6,481 bases of DNA from Planctomycetota bacterium (lineage in GTDB: Bacteria > Planctomycetota > Phycisphaerae > WQYP01). Of this stretch, positions 1 to 6,481 are shown in pieces. The stretch covers positions 1 to 6,481 of the forward strand of contig JAKAYZ010000143.1 in the NCBI GenBank assembly GCA_021816165.1, read 5' to 3'. Below the pieces are notes generated by a model, which worked only from the letters and a program-made list of their open reading frames with translations, was not told the origin of the DNA and made no database searches. Both the position numbers and the translations under genes were made by a program. Positions within the stretch are counted from its first letter, which is position 1. Every line of letters begins with the position of its first letter.

Positions 1-440
1 GCGATGAGGCGGCGATTGTGGCCTATGGATCGGTGGCGGCACAGGCGATGGCAGCGGCCAAGATATTGGCGGATGAGGGCATCGAGGTAAGCGTGATTGA
101 TGCGCGATTCTGCAAGCCGCTTGATGGCGAAATGCTTGAGAAGCTCTTTGTCGGCGGCCGACCGATCATCACGGTGGAAGACCATTCCACCATTAACGGC
201 TTTGGTACCGCCGTGATTGAACATGCCCAACTGCACGGCTTTGACGCACGCTGCGTCACGCGGGCGGGCATTCCCGATCGCTTTGTGCGGCAGGCATCAC
301 GCGGTGAGCAGTTACGCGAAATCGGCCTTGATCCGGCAGGTATTGCGTCAACTGTGCGCGATGCAATCGCACGGCATTCGGCCTCAACCGTCCGCGCGCC
401 GGTGCGGTCACGGCGGGCTACCACACCGCTGCGCGATTAA
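1..440 (+). CDS. dxs: 1-deoxy-D-xylulose-5-phosphate synthase, C-terminal part (5' end outside window)
   Basis: DXS condenses pyruvate with glyceraldehyde 3-phosphate, using thiamine diphosphate, to make DXP, the entry compound of the MEP isoprenoid pathway; it is cytoplasmic. Only the last 145 codons are present, read in the frame starting at base 3, with TAA at 438-440. They form the transketolase C-terminal domain. Visible family blocks are AYGSVAAQAM near residues 7-16, VIDARFCKPLD at 31-41, ITVEDHSTINGFGTAV at 56-71, GIPDRFV at 89-95 and LREIGLDPAGI at 104-114. The GTG at 18 is an internal codon, not a start, because the open frame continues to the window edge. The last 20 or so residues are rich in Arg, Ser and Thr and extend past the usual DXS end. 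The catalytic N-terminal domains are not visible. Other transketolase-like enzymes such as pyruvate dehydrogenase E1 beta share this fold, but the GIPDRF and GLDPAGI blocks favour DXS. Confidence 0.9.
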   Translation, partial: DEAAIVAYGSVAAQAMAAAKILADEGIEVSVIDARFCKPLDGEMLEKLFVGGRPIITVEDHSTINGFGTAVIEHAQLHGFDARCVTRAGIPDRFVRQASRGEQLREIGLDPAGIASTVRDAIARHSASTVRAPVRSRRATTPLRD

Positions 441-469
441 CTGGTCAAATAATAGCCGATGCCGACATT

Positions 470-1501
470 TCAGCCGGCAGTGGCCATCGAATGGGTTATC
501 TGTCCGAGTTGTTCAAGCACATCGGCGGCGCGGCCGGTGTCGATGGCTTCTGCGGCCCGGGTAATGCCCTGCGGGAGGGCCTTGATGGCCTTGCCCACCC
601 AAAGCGCTGCGGCCGTGTTCATCAGTACCATATCGCGTGCCGCCCCTTTTTCGCCCCGCAGCACCCGGCGGATCAACGCCGCTGATTCGGCCGGCGAATT
701 AATTTCCATATCGCGGCTGGGGGTGAGTTCCAGTCCGACATCCGCCGGATTGAGCGTGATATTTTTAATTCCATCCGATTCCAGCAGGCACATGACCGTC
801 GGCCCGCTGATGGATAATTCACACATGGGGCTGGCGGCGGAATCGCGTCCGCACACCACCATCGCCCGCTGGGTGCCGAGACGACGCAGCGCTTCGGCCA
901 CCAGCGGCACGAGTTCAGGCGTCGGCACGCCCACCAACTGACGTCTGGCACCGGCCGGGTTGGTCAACGGGCCCATTAAATTAAAAATAGTTGGAAAACC
1001 GAGGGCTTTTCGTGCCTCGGCCACATGCTTCATGGCAGGATGATGCAGCGGGGCGTAGCAAAATGCGATGTGCAACTCGTGCAGGCAGCGTTCCTGCAAA
1101 TCCGGGGGTGCACTGATATTGACGCCCAGTTCACGCAGCACGTCAGCGCTGCCGCTGCGGCTGGTGATGGCCATATTGCCGTGCTTGGCCACCGTAACTC
1201 CGCATGCGGCCGCGACAATGGCAGCCGTCGTGGAAACGTTAAATATGCGCGACCCCGCGCCACCGGCACCGCAGGTATCAATGACATCCGGCGGAGCTTT
1301 GACCGGTACCACAAATTGACGCATCACTTCGGCGGCACCGACCAATTCATCCACCGTGGGCAGGCGGGAGGCCATTAAAGCCAAAAAGGCTCCCAACTGA
1401 ATAGGATTGGTCGCACCGGTCATGATTTGTTCAAAGGCGGTGCGTACCTCCCCTTCCGTGAGAGGTTTACCACGATAAAGTTTGCGCAGCGGATCAATCA
1501 T
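470..1501 (-). CDS. trpD: Anthranilate phosphoribosyltransferase, divergent at metal/PRPP positions
   Basis: TrpD transfers phosphoribose from PRPP to anthranilate, the second step of tryptophan synthesis, in the cytoplasm. The product is 343 residues, normal for the family. An N-terminal helical part (1-70) is followed by the phosphoribosyltransferase domain. Conserved blocks are FNVSTTAAIVAAACG (87-101), AKHGN (105-109), SRSGSADVLRELGV (114-127), APLHHPAMKHV (150-160), ARKALGFPTIFNLMGPLTNP (163-182) and MNTAAALWVG (294-303). Arg164 matches the anthranilate-binding arginine. Oddities: the usual GTGGD loop reads GAGGA (78-82), HGNR reads HGNM, and the Asp-Glu magnesium motif reads Cys227-Glu228 after an apparent four-residue insertion. 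The ATG at 1501 was chosen because homology begins there; the open frame upstream (to 1654) runs into galK. An AAAGG lies about 11 bases before this ATG. galK ends 40 bases upstream on the same strand, so co-transcription is possible. No other trp gene is in view. Confidence 0.9.
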   Translation of the reverse strand: MIDPLRKLYRGKPLTEGEVRTAFEQIMTGATNPIQLGAFLALMASRLPTVDELVGAAEVMRQFVVPVKAPPDVIDTCGAGGAGSRIFNVSTTAAIVAAACGVTVAKHGNMAITSRSGSADVLRELGVNISAPPDLQERCLHELHIAFCYAPLHHPAMKHVAEARKALGFPTIFNLMGPLTNPAGARRQLVGVPTPELVPLVAEALRRLGTQRAMVVCGRDSAASPMCELSISGPTVMCLLESDGIKNITLNPADVGLELTPSRDMEINSPAESAALIRRVLRGEKGAARDMVLMNTAAALWVGKAIKALPQGITRAAEAIDTGRAADVLEQLGQITHSMATAG

Positions 1502-1541
1502 ATTTTCCGATACCTTTGGAAGGTGGTGGCAGAGTTGCGCA

Positions 1542-2723
1542 TCAACCGGCCAGACCTTGCACCACATGGGCACCTGCACCCGCAGTGGTGACAAAGTGTG
1601 TTGCCTGGAGGCCAGTCCGCTGCGGATACTGATTGTCAATGGCCACCGCGGCATCGGCCATGGCCGCGTGGCGACCCATGGCGACTATACTGCCCCCAAA
1701 ACCGCCGCCCGTCATACGGGCACCGTAAATGCCGGGTACCGCCGCGCAGATATCGACCAGTGCGTCGAGTTCCGGACAACTCACACCGTAATCATCGCGC
1801 AAACTGTTATGCGACGCGTACATCAGTTCGCCGGCGTGGGCCCAATTTTTCTTCTCCAGTGCACTGGCAAATTCCAGCGTTCGTTGGTTTTCAGTAATTA
1901 CATGCTTGGCGCGGCGAAATACCACAGGATCAAGTTCCAGTCGGCATTCTTCAAGCATGGTCATCGATACATCGCGCAGCGCCTTGACCGTCGGAAAACT
2001 TCGCGATATCAATTCCACCGCGCGCTGGCATTGATTGCGCCGTGCGGTGTATTCTCCCTGTACCAATTCATGCTTCACATTACTGTTAACAATGAGAAAT
2101 TCCACCTGTGAATTATCCAGCGGAATCTGCCGGGGCGTCAAATCGCGGCAATCCAGCAGCATCGCGTGGCCCTTAACACCCATAGCCGATATGTATTGAT
2201 CCATGATTCCACACGGGACACCGGCGTATTGATGCTCTGCCCACTGGCAGGCGAGGGCCAGATCGGGCAGATTCATTTTGGCTCGATTAACGGTAAGCAA
2301 GGCCAAACCACTGGCCACCTCAAAAGATGCGCTTGATGATAACCCGCCACCCAATGGCACATCGGTGTAAACGAGTGCGTCCATGCCGATTTTAAGAAGC
2401 TTTTTCTGCCGCAATGCCTCCGCCACGCCGCGCGGATAGGCCGACCATTTGGGAGCCTCCTTTTTCACGGCTGTATCGATGGAAAATTCCACAATCTGAG
2501 GCTCAATCGAGCTGGCAAGCCGAACCGTGGAATCTGTGCGCGGTTTAGCCAAAATGGTGGTATTTCGCGTAAGTGCCATGGGGAAAACATAGCCGTCGTT
2601 GTAGTCGGTATGCTCGCCGATCAGATTAACGCGCCCCGGCGCTCGAACCTTGATCAACGGGCGTGAATCGTCCCCGAATTTATCCACGAAAAGTTTTTCC
2701 ATTTCTCTATCCGCCAAGGTCAT
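1542..2723 (-). CDS. galK: Galactokinase (GHMP kinase family)
   Basis: Galactokinase phosphorylates alpha-D-galactose at C1 with ATP, the first committed step of the Leloir pathway; it is cytoplasmic. The 393-residue product has all GHMP landmarks: the galactokinase signature GRVNLIGEHTDYNDGY (30-45), the ATP loop PLGGGLSSSAS (123-133), CGIMDQ with the catalytic Asp at about 175 and an Arg at 31 to pair with it, and the third motif GARMTGGGFGGS (334-345). The signature separates it from mevalonate and homoserine kinases; N-acetylgalactosamine kinase is a less likely alternative. The start is uncertain: ATG at 2723 is used here, but its GGAG abuts the codon. A TTG at 2729 or an ATG at 2702, with GGCGGA seven bases upstream, would also fit; the latter gives an N-terminus close to the usual length. 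A candidate promoter and operator-like repeat lie upstream. galT, galE and galM are not in the window. Confidence 0.95.
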   Translation of the reverse strand: MTLADREMEKLFVDKFGDDSRPLIKVRAPGRVNLIGEHTDYNDGYVFPMALTRNTTILAKPRTDSTVRLASSIEPQIVEFSIDTAVKKEAPKWSAYPRGVAEALRQKKLLKIGMDALVYTDVPLGGGLSSSASFEVASGLALLTVNRAKMNLPDLALACQWAEHQYAGVPCGIMDQYISAMGVKGHAMLLDCRDLTPRQIPLDNSQVEFLIVNSNVKHELVQGEYTARRNQCQRAVELISRSFPTVKALRDVSMTMLEECRLELDPVVFRRAKHVITENQRTLEFASALEKKNWAHAGELMYASHNSLRDDYGVSCPELDALVDICAAVPGIYGARMTGGGFGGSIVAMGRHAAMADAAVAIDNQYPQRTGLQATHFVTTAGAGAHVVQGLAG

Positions 2724-2757
2724 CTCCAATACTTTATCTGCGAATATAAACCCATAT

Positions 2758-2772
2758 CCCTATATGATAGGG
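2758..2772. promoter_or_regulatory. Inverted repeat, operator-like, over the predicted galK start site
   Basis: CCCTAT-ATG-ATAGGG is a perfect 6-base inverted repeat with a 3-base centre. It starts three bases downstream of the candidate galK -10 box and covers the expected transcription start, where a repressor would block initiation. In RNA, the 3-base loop could also allow a small hairpin at the leader's 5' end. No regulator gene is present in the window, so any binding protein is unknown. Confidence 0.35.
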
Positions 2773-2775
2773 GAA

Positions 2776-2804
2776 AATGTAAGCGACGCGGCAAGTTGTT
2801 TCAA
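2776..2804 (-). promoter_or_regulatory. Candidate sigma-70-type promoter for galK
   Basis: Read on the minus strand, TTGAAA (2799-2804) matches the -35 consensus at five of six positions. A 17-base spacer separates it from TACATT (2776-2781), which matches the -10 consensus at four of six. Transcription would begin near 2769, leaving a leader of roughly 45 bases before the galK start. This was found by eye; the organism's promoter consensus is unknown, and such matches can occur by chance. Confidence 0.35.
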
Positions 2805-2862
2805 TTGCAGCCTATGGCGTGACCAAGGGCGTGGCCGATGCCTCCAATCGTCGGCCTGCATC

Positions 2863-2891
2863 TTGACACCTCCATGCAAAGTGCTGATGAT
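2863..2891 (+). promoter_or_regulatory. Candidate promoter for the TMEM175-family gene
   Basis: A perfect TTGACA (2863-2868) is followed, after 17 bases, by GATGAT (2886-2891), which matches the -10 consensus at four of six positions. The predicted start near 2898 would leave a leader of about 108 bases before the ATG at 3006. I see no clear riboswitch or attenuator fold in that leader. Confidence 0.35.
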
Positions 2892-2994
2892 GAAACGGCG
2901 CAGCAGGCATTGGTTGTCGCCGGAAAACGGGCCGATGCCGTCTCTGAAGACCACGCGCGGTCACGCCGGATTCAACCTCACATAGCAACTGCTC

Positions 2995-3000
2995 GGGGAG
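2995..3000 (+). promoter_or_regulatory. Ribosome binding site that sets the TMEM175 start
   Basis: GGGGAG sits five bases before the ATG at 3006. This strong, well-placed site supports 3006 as the start over an in-frame ATG at 2838, which would add 56 non-homologous residues. Confidence 0.8.
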
Positions 3001-3005
3001 TGCAC

Positions 3006-3581
3006 ATGAACAAAGGACGGTTGGAAGCCTTTAGCGACGGCGTCATAGCCATTATTATCACCATCATGGTGCTGGAAATGAAGGTGCCGGTTGGCGTGCA
3101 TCTGCGGGCACTCCTGCCGGTGCTGCCAGTATTTCTCAGCTACGTGCTTAGCTTTGTCTATGTCGGCATCTACTGGAACAACCATCACAACATGCTCCAT
3201 GCCGCCGGGAAAGTAACTGGCAGCATTCTCTGGGCCAACCTGCATCTGTTGTTCTGGCTTTCCCTCTTTCCGTTTGTCACGGCTTGGATGGGCGAAAACC
3301 ACTCTGCCGTCGCGCCCACCGAAGTTTACGGTGTGGTTTTGCTTATGGCCGCCATCGCCTATTTCTTCCTGCAGCGACGAATCACTGCCGCCGGTGCCCC
3401 GGTTCTCAAACGCGCATTGGGGCATGACTGGAAAGGCAAGATTTCGCCCATCCTCTATCTGCTGGGAATCATTCTTGCCGGATGGTCGCCGGGGGCGGCT
3501 AAAGTCATTTACGCGGTCGTCGCCCTGCTATGGTTGATTCCCGACCGGCGTATTGAAAAGATTCTTGCGGAGGAAAAATGA
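3006..3581 (+). CDS. TMEM175-family (DUF1211) integral membrane protein, putative potassium channel
   Basis: The 191-residue protein opens with the family hallmark RLEAFSDGV (residues 5-13), the RxxxFSDG motif at the start of the first helix of bacterial TMEM175 channels. Hydrophobic segments lie at roughly 12-26, 36-55, 72-95, 106-123, 145-160 and 164-179, giving the six helices and length expected of one bacterial repeat; characterised relatives assemble as tetramers and conduct potassium. YWNNHHNMLH (57-66) and ANLHLLFWLSLFPF (77-90) match other family blocks. The first helix is very isoleucine-rich (IAIIITI, 14-20), in keeping with the hydrophobic pore lining of the family. Channel activity and ion selectivity are inferred from family membership, not shown here. 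The gene diverges from galK and converges on the GH3 gene, so it is probably transcribed alone. A strong ribosome binding site fixes the start; the TGA is at 3579-3581. Confidence 0.88.
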   Translation: MNKGRLEAFSDGVIAIIITIMVLEMKVPVGVHLRALLPVLPVFLSYVLSFVYVGIYWNNHHNMLHAAGKVTGSILWANLHLLFWLSLFPFVTAWMGENHSAVAPTEVYGVVLLMAAIAYFFLQRRITAAGAPVLKRALGHDWKGKISPILYLLGIILAGWSPGAAKVIYAVVALLWLIPDRRIEKILAEEK

Positions 3582-3621
3582 TCCCCCCAATATAACCCGA
3601 ATGTTAACGGACCGATCCGCT

Positions 3622-3634
3622 GCGGCACCGCCGC
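3622..3634. terminator. Short GC-rich stem-loop between convergent genes (weak terminator candidate)
   Basis: GCGGC-ACC-GCCGC is a perfect 5-base inverted repeat with a 3-base loop, lying in the 85-base gap between the stop codons of the TMEM175 gene and the GH3 gene. The position suits a shared bidirectional terminator. However, neither side has a run of T after the stem, so it is not a classical intrinsic terminator. The rest of the gap shows nothing recognisable. Confidence 0.25.
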
Positions 3635-3666
3635 GCAATACCGATAACGGAAATTTCTCCAGACAA

Positions 3667-6381
3667 TTACCAGTTCACTATACCACTTACCGGTTCGTCG
3701 GCGCTCGATCCACCCACGCCTATTCCATATGCCCCCGGGGGGACGGTCCATTGGTGCTGCGCGGCAACATAAGTTGCAAACGCATGCCATCGGAGTTTGA
3801 AGTAGACGGTTTTACTTTGCCCCGGGTTGAGCATTACCCGCTGAAAACCTTCCAATTTTTGCACCACGCGCCGTATCGGCCCACCCTGTGGCGGGTGAAT
3901 ATATAACTGTACAACCTCCGCCCCGGCCCGATGCCCTGTATTGCGAACCCGTACCGCAACCGTCGCCGTACGTTTATGGCCCGTACCGCTTGATATGATC
4001 GCGAGATGCCCAAACGCAAAGTGGGTATACGAAAGGCCATAACCAAACGGAAACAAGGGGCGAATGTGTTTGTAGTTGTACCATCGATAACCGATGAATA
4101 TCCCCTCCACAAACCGGCACTGTGAGCCGGCACCGCTGGGAAAGCCGTGATAGGCCGGTTCCGCCTGCCATCGGTGGTTAAATACTCCGGGATAACCCGG
4201 AAAATGATGATACGCGGCCTCATCACGCCAATGGCGGCTGAAGCTCTCGGGCAGATGACCACTGGGATCTATGCGGCCAAAGATTATTTTGGCAATACTC
4301 GTATTGCCGCTCTGCCCGGGATACCAACCCCACAAAAGACCGGCGGTGCGATGAACCCACTTTTTCATACCCACGCCAGCGCCGGCATACACCACGGCGA
4401 TGGTGTGTGGATTGAGTGTGGCGGCATCCCGCACATATTCATTCTGCGGGCCGGTGAGGTAATAAGGCCGGTCCGCCTGCTCGCGCTGAATGGTCTGATT
4501 AAAGCCCATGCAGGCGATCACGTCATTCGCTTGGCGCAGAGAGGCTTTTTGGGCGGACGTAAAGAGATGAACCTTACTGCGCGGCAACCAGCCGAACCCG
4601 ACCGTCGCATGTTTATTCATTAGGCTGCGATATACGACGCGCACCTGATAGGTTTCTCCGCCATGAAGTGGGAGCGTTGTCAGGGCACCTTTTAATGGAT
4701 TGGCGGGGTTTTGCCAAAAGGGAAGCCAAAGATCAATGATGCGCTTACCATTAAGGTATACCTCGCCGGATCCATTTACTGCAAAGATGAAAGAGTATTC
4801 ACCGGTTTTTGCTGGATGGATGGCGGCTTTCCACACCACGCTTAACGTCTTGCGCCCCAGCGACGCCTGTTTCTGCATCATGGCCACACCGGGGTTGAAA
4901 ACTGTCAGGTGAGAATTGGACCGGCCAGCGCCCGCCGAATTGATGGCAATTTTCGCCTGCCGAACGACTTTGGGCATTCCATTAAACGCACCGTTGCTGT
5001 AATAATCAGCCTGCACACCGGGCTTGCCGTGCGGGGTGGTAAGTTGGCCCCGCCCCCAATATCGGTGGTAGGCGTCATGCCAGGGAATGGTGGTAATCTG
5101 CACCCTTGGCCCCACCACAGCTTTAATCGCCGCCAGCATCGTCACCGGTTTGATGTTGGGCGGCACGTGGGAGCTGCCTCCACCGCCCGTCACCGCACGC
5201 GATACCCACGGGCCAATAAGCACGATATGCGACCGTGATGCCGGATTAAGCGGCAGGATGTGGCCCTTATTCTGCAGCAGGACCGTACCTTCGGCGGTAA
5301 CCTGATTGACCACCACATCGTCTGTCTGGATGAGCGGAGGGCGACGGTAAAACGGATTGTGTGGATCATTAAAACCCATGGCCACGATGACGCGCAATAT
5401 CTGCCGCACATGCTGATTGATCAGCGCCACGGATATCTGATGGGAAGCCAATAAATGTGTAATATTTTCGTAACTGTACAGGTGAGTGGTCGGCATCTCC
5501 ACGTCCAGCCCGGCCTTAAGATTGTCGCGTGTGTTGTACACGCAGCCCCAGTCGGACATGGTAAGCCCTTTGAAGCCCCACTTATCACGCAGTACACCGG
5601 TCAGCAGCGGGCCATTTTCCGAGCCGTAGAGACCGTTTATCCGATTGCAGGCCGTCATGATCGCCCAAGCGTGTCCGTGCAGAACGGCGGCACGAAACGG
5701 CGGAAGATAAATTTCATGTAAGGCCCGCTGGCCGATGATACAGTTGATCCACGGCCGCATGGTTTCAATTTCGTTGCCGACAAAATGCTTGCAGCAGGCG
5801 GCCACGTCTTCTGATTGCAGCCCGCGGATGTAGGGAACAACCATTTGCGACGACAGATAGGGGTCTTCACCGCCGATGTATTCCATACTGCGTCCATTTT
5901 GCGGCTCTCGAAGCAGATTCAAACCCGGTCCGAGCAGAATACCGACATGTTTAGCACGGGCGTCGAGGCCAATATGCTTTCCCTCCAGTTTAGCCAGCGA
6001 TCGGCTCCATGTGGAGGTGAGACATGGTGCGGCCGGATAGGCCGTTGACGGACCCCAATCCACCACGCCCACCGTGGCATCACTTACCCGGATAGATGGT
6101 AGGCCCAGGCTTTTAATGGAATGCAATGCCTCATGACTGTTGCCGGAGAGCAGGCGAATTTTTTCGCTCAAAGTCATTTTGGCTTCAATCGCCGCGGCAC
6201 GATGGTTGATTTGGGCGGCGGTAAGACCCAGCGGAGAGTATTCACCAATGGCCAGCGATCGAGAAGCCAATCCGAGCGTGAATACCAATGCCAGCAGCCA
6301 CCCGCATACCACCAGTAGACGGGATACATCTTTTCGGTACACCATGCCGAATCTTCCCGCCGCCTTTTTCGTTTGCTTCAT
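3667..6381 (-). CDS. Exported glycoside hydrolase family 3 enzyme (beta-glucosidase/xylosidase type) with PA14 insert
   Basis: GH3 enzymes remove terminal beta-linked sugars from oligosaccharides by a retaining mechanism. The product is 904 residues. A signal peptide covers about 1-44: basic n-region, hydrophobic core near 22-39, SLA cleavage site, no lipobox, so it is probably periplasmic or secreted. The GH3 N-terminal barrel (about 70-335) has SDATVGV, LLGPGLN, CKHFVGNEIET and MSDW, whose Asp277 is the expected nucleophile. The GH3 C-terminal domain (about 365-790) is interrupted by a PA14 domain (about 452-608). REQADR then gives Glu634 as the likely acid/base, followed by YPGQSGN, DPSGHLPESF and FPFGYGLSYT. 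A fibronectin-III-like domain (about 810-890) ends the protein. The substrate cannot be read from sequence; glucosides, xylosides or galactosides are all possible. Residues 714-753 look like a 20-residue tandem duplication. GGAG five bases before the ATG at 6381 supports this start; ATG at 6345 is an alternative that keeps the signal peptide. Confidence 0.93.
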   Translation of the reverse strand: MKQTKKAAGRFGMVYRKDVSRLLVVCGWLLALVFTLGLASRSLAIGEYSPLGLTAAQINHRAAAIEAKMTLSEKIRLLSGNSHEALHSIKSLGLPSIRVSDATVGVVDWGPSTAYPAAPCLTSTWSRSLAKLEGKHIGLDARAKHVGILLGPGLNLLREPQNGRSMEYIGGEDPYLSSQMVVPYIRGLQSEDVAACCKHFVGNEIETMRPWINCIIGQRALHEIYLPPFRAAVLHGHAWAIMTACNRINGLYGSENGPLLTGVLRDKWGFKGLTMSDWGCVYNTRDNLKAGLDVEMPTTHLYSYENITHLLASHQISVALINQHVRQILRVIVAMGFNDPHNPFYRRPPLIQTDDVVVNQVTAEGTVLLQNKGHILPLNPASRSHIVLIGPWVSRAVTGGGGSSHVPPNIKPVTMLAAIKAVVGPRVQITTIPWHDAYHRYWGRGQLTTPHGKPGVQADYYSNGAFNGMPKVVRQAKIAINSAGAGRSNSHLTVFNPGVAMMQKQASLGRKTLSVVWKAAIHPAKTGEYSFIFAVNGSGEVYLNGKRIIDLWLPFWQNPANPLKGALTTLPLHGGETYQVRVVYRSLMNKHATVGFGWLPRSKVHLFTSAQKASLRQANDVIACMGFNQTIQREQADRPYYLTGPQNEYVRDAATLNPHTIAVVYAGAGVGMKKWVHRTAGLLWGWYPGQSGNTSIAKIIFGRIDPSGHLPESFSRHWRDEAAYHHFPGYPGVFNHRWQAEPAYHGFPSGAGSQCRFVEGIFIGYRWYNYKHIRPLFPFGYGLSYTHFAFGHLAIISSGTGHKRTATVAVRVRNTGHRAGAEVVQLYIHPPQGGPIRRVVQKLEGFQRVMLNPGQSKTVYFKLRWHAFATYVAAQHQWTVPPGAYGIGVGGSSADEPVSGIVNW

Positions 6382-6386
6382 TGTTG

Positions 6387-6390
6387 CTCC
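6387..6390 (-). promoter_or_regulatory. Ribosome binding site that sets the GH3 start
   Basis: On the minus strand, GGAG lies five bases before the ATG at 6381. The open frame extends to 6462, but those extra residues precede the signal peptide and look non-coding. The remaining 80 or so bases to the window edge show no promoter that I would defend. Confidence 0.65.
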
Positions 6391-6481
6391 ATTAAGCCCC
6401 GGCAGATTGCACCTCTCCGTCCATCTCGGCACATGGAATATGCGTAAATATCCGCCCTGCACCGCACCAAAACAAGGACGG

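Noticed and set aside
1502..1654. 51-codon upstream extension of trpD
   Set aside because: It overlaps the galK 3' end in another frame, shows no TrpD homology, and the family's normal length begins at the ATG at 1501.
1482..2111. Open frame of 209 codons on the + strand antisense to galK and the trpD start
   Set aside because: It lies opposite well-supported galK codons, has no recognisable domain and no good ribosome binding site; it is a shadow frame.
2760..2954. 64-codon minus-strand open frame in the galK-TMEM175 gap
   Set aside because: No recognisable motif; it spans both candidate promoters and is short enough to arise by chance.
2838..3005. In-frame 56-codon N-terminal extension of the TMEM175 gene from an ATG at 2838
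   Set aside because: The family begins at the RxxxFSDG motif just after the ATG at 3006, which has a strong ribosome binding site; the extension is hydrophilic, matches nothing I know, and overlaps the candidate promoter.
3732..3741. CCCCCGGGGG palindrome
   Set aside because: It lies inside the GH3 gene and encodes the expected VPPGAY block of the C-terminal domain, so coding need explains it; I see no sign of a frameshift there.
4147..4623. 158-codon + strand open frame inside the GH3 gene
   Set aside because: It is antisense to conserved GH3 C-terminal motifs and has no family resemblance.
6382..6481. Possible promoter for the GH3 gene near the right edge
   Set aside because: The best pair (TTGTTT, 17 bases, GATATT on the minus strand) matches only three and four of six consensus bases, and the true promoter may lie outside the window.

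Overview
The window is an ordinary-looking bacterial chromosomal segment with five protein-coding genes and short gaps between them. The base composition is moderately GC-rich and the starts are preceded by Shine-Dalgarno-like sequences. The protein sequences, chiefly the DXS tail, the divergent TrpD and the secreted GH3 enzyme with a PA14 insert, suggest a free-living saccharolytic Gram-negative. A member of the Planctomycetota, perhaps Phycisphaerae, is my best guess, but it rests on the general look of the proteins and no marker gene is present.

Layout, left to right. (1) The 3' end of dxs (isoprenoid precursor synthesis) runs off the left edge on the + strand and stops at 440. (2) It converges on trpD (anthranilate phosphoribosyltransferase, minus strand, 470-1501), with only 29 bases between the two stop codons. 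(3) galK (galactokinase, minus strand, about 1542-2723) lies 40 bases upstream of trpD, so the two could share a transcript. (4) A divergent intergenic region (about 2724-3005) carries a plausible galK promoter with a perfect 6+3+6 inverted repeat over its expected start site, and a plausible promoter for the gene on the other side. (5) A + strand TMEM175-family (DUF1211) membrane protein (3006-3581) has a strong ribosome binding site. (6) It converges on a large exported glycoside hydrolase family 3 enzyme (3667-6381, minus strand) with an intact catalytic pair, a PA14 domain inserted in the second GH3 domain, and a C-terminal fibronectin-III-like domain.

How they fit together: the GH3 enzyme would release sugars from plant- or microbe-derived glycosides outside the cytoplasm, and galactokinase would feed free galactose into the Leloir pathway. 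dxs and trpD are housekeeping biosynthesis genes with no evident link to sugar use. I see no mobile element, CRISPR array, tRNA, rRNA or defence system, and no convincing undescribed system. The observations most worth checking are substitutions at PRPP/Mg-binding positions of TrpD, the operator-like repeat in front of galK, and an apparent 20-residue tandem duplication in the GH3 enzyme.
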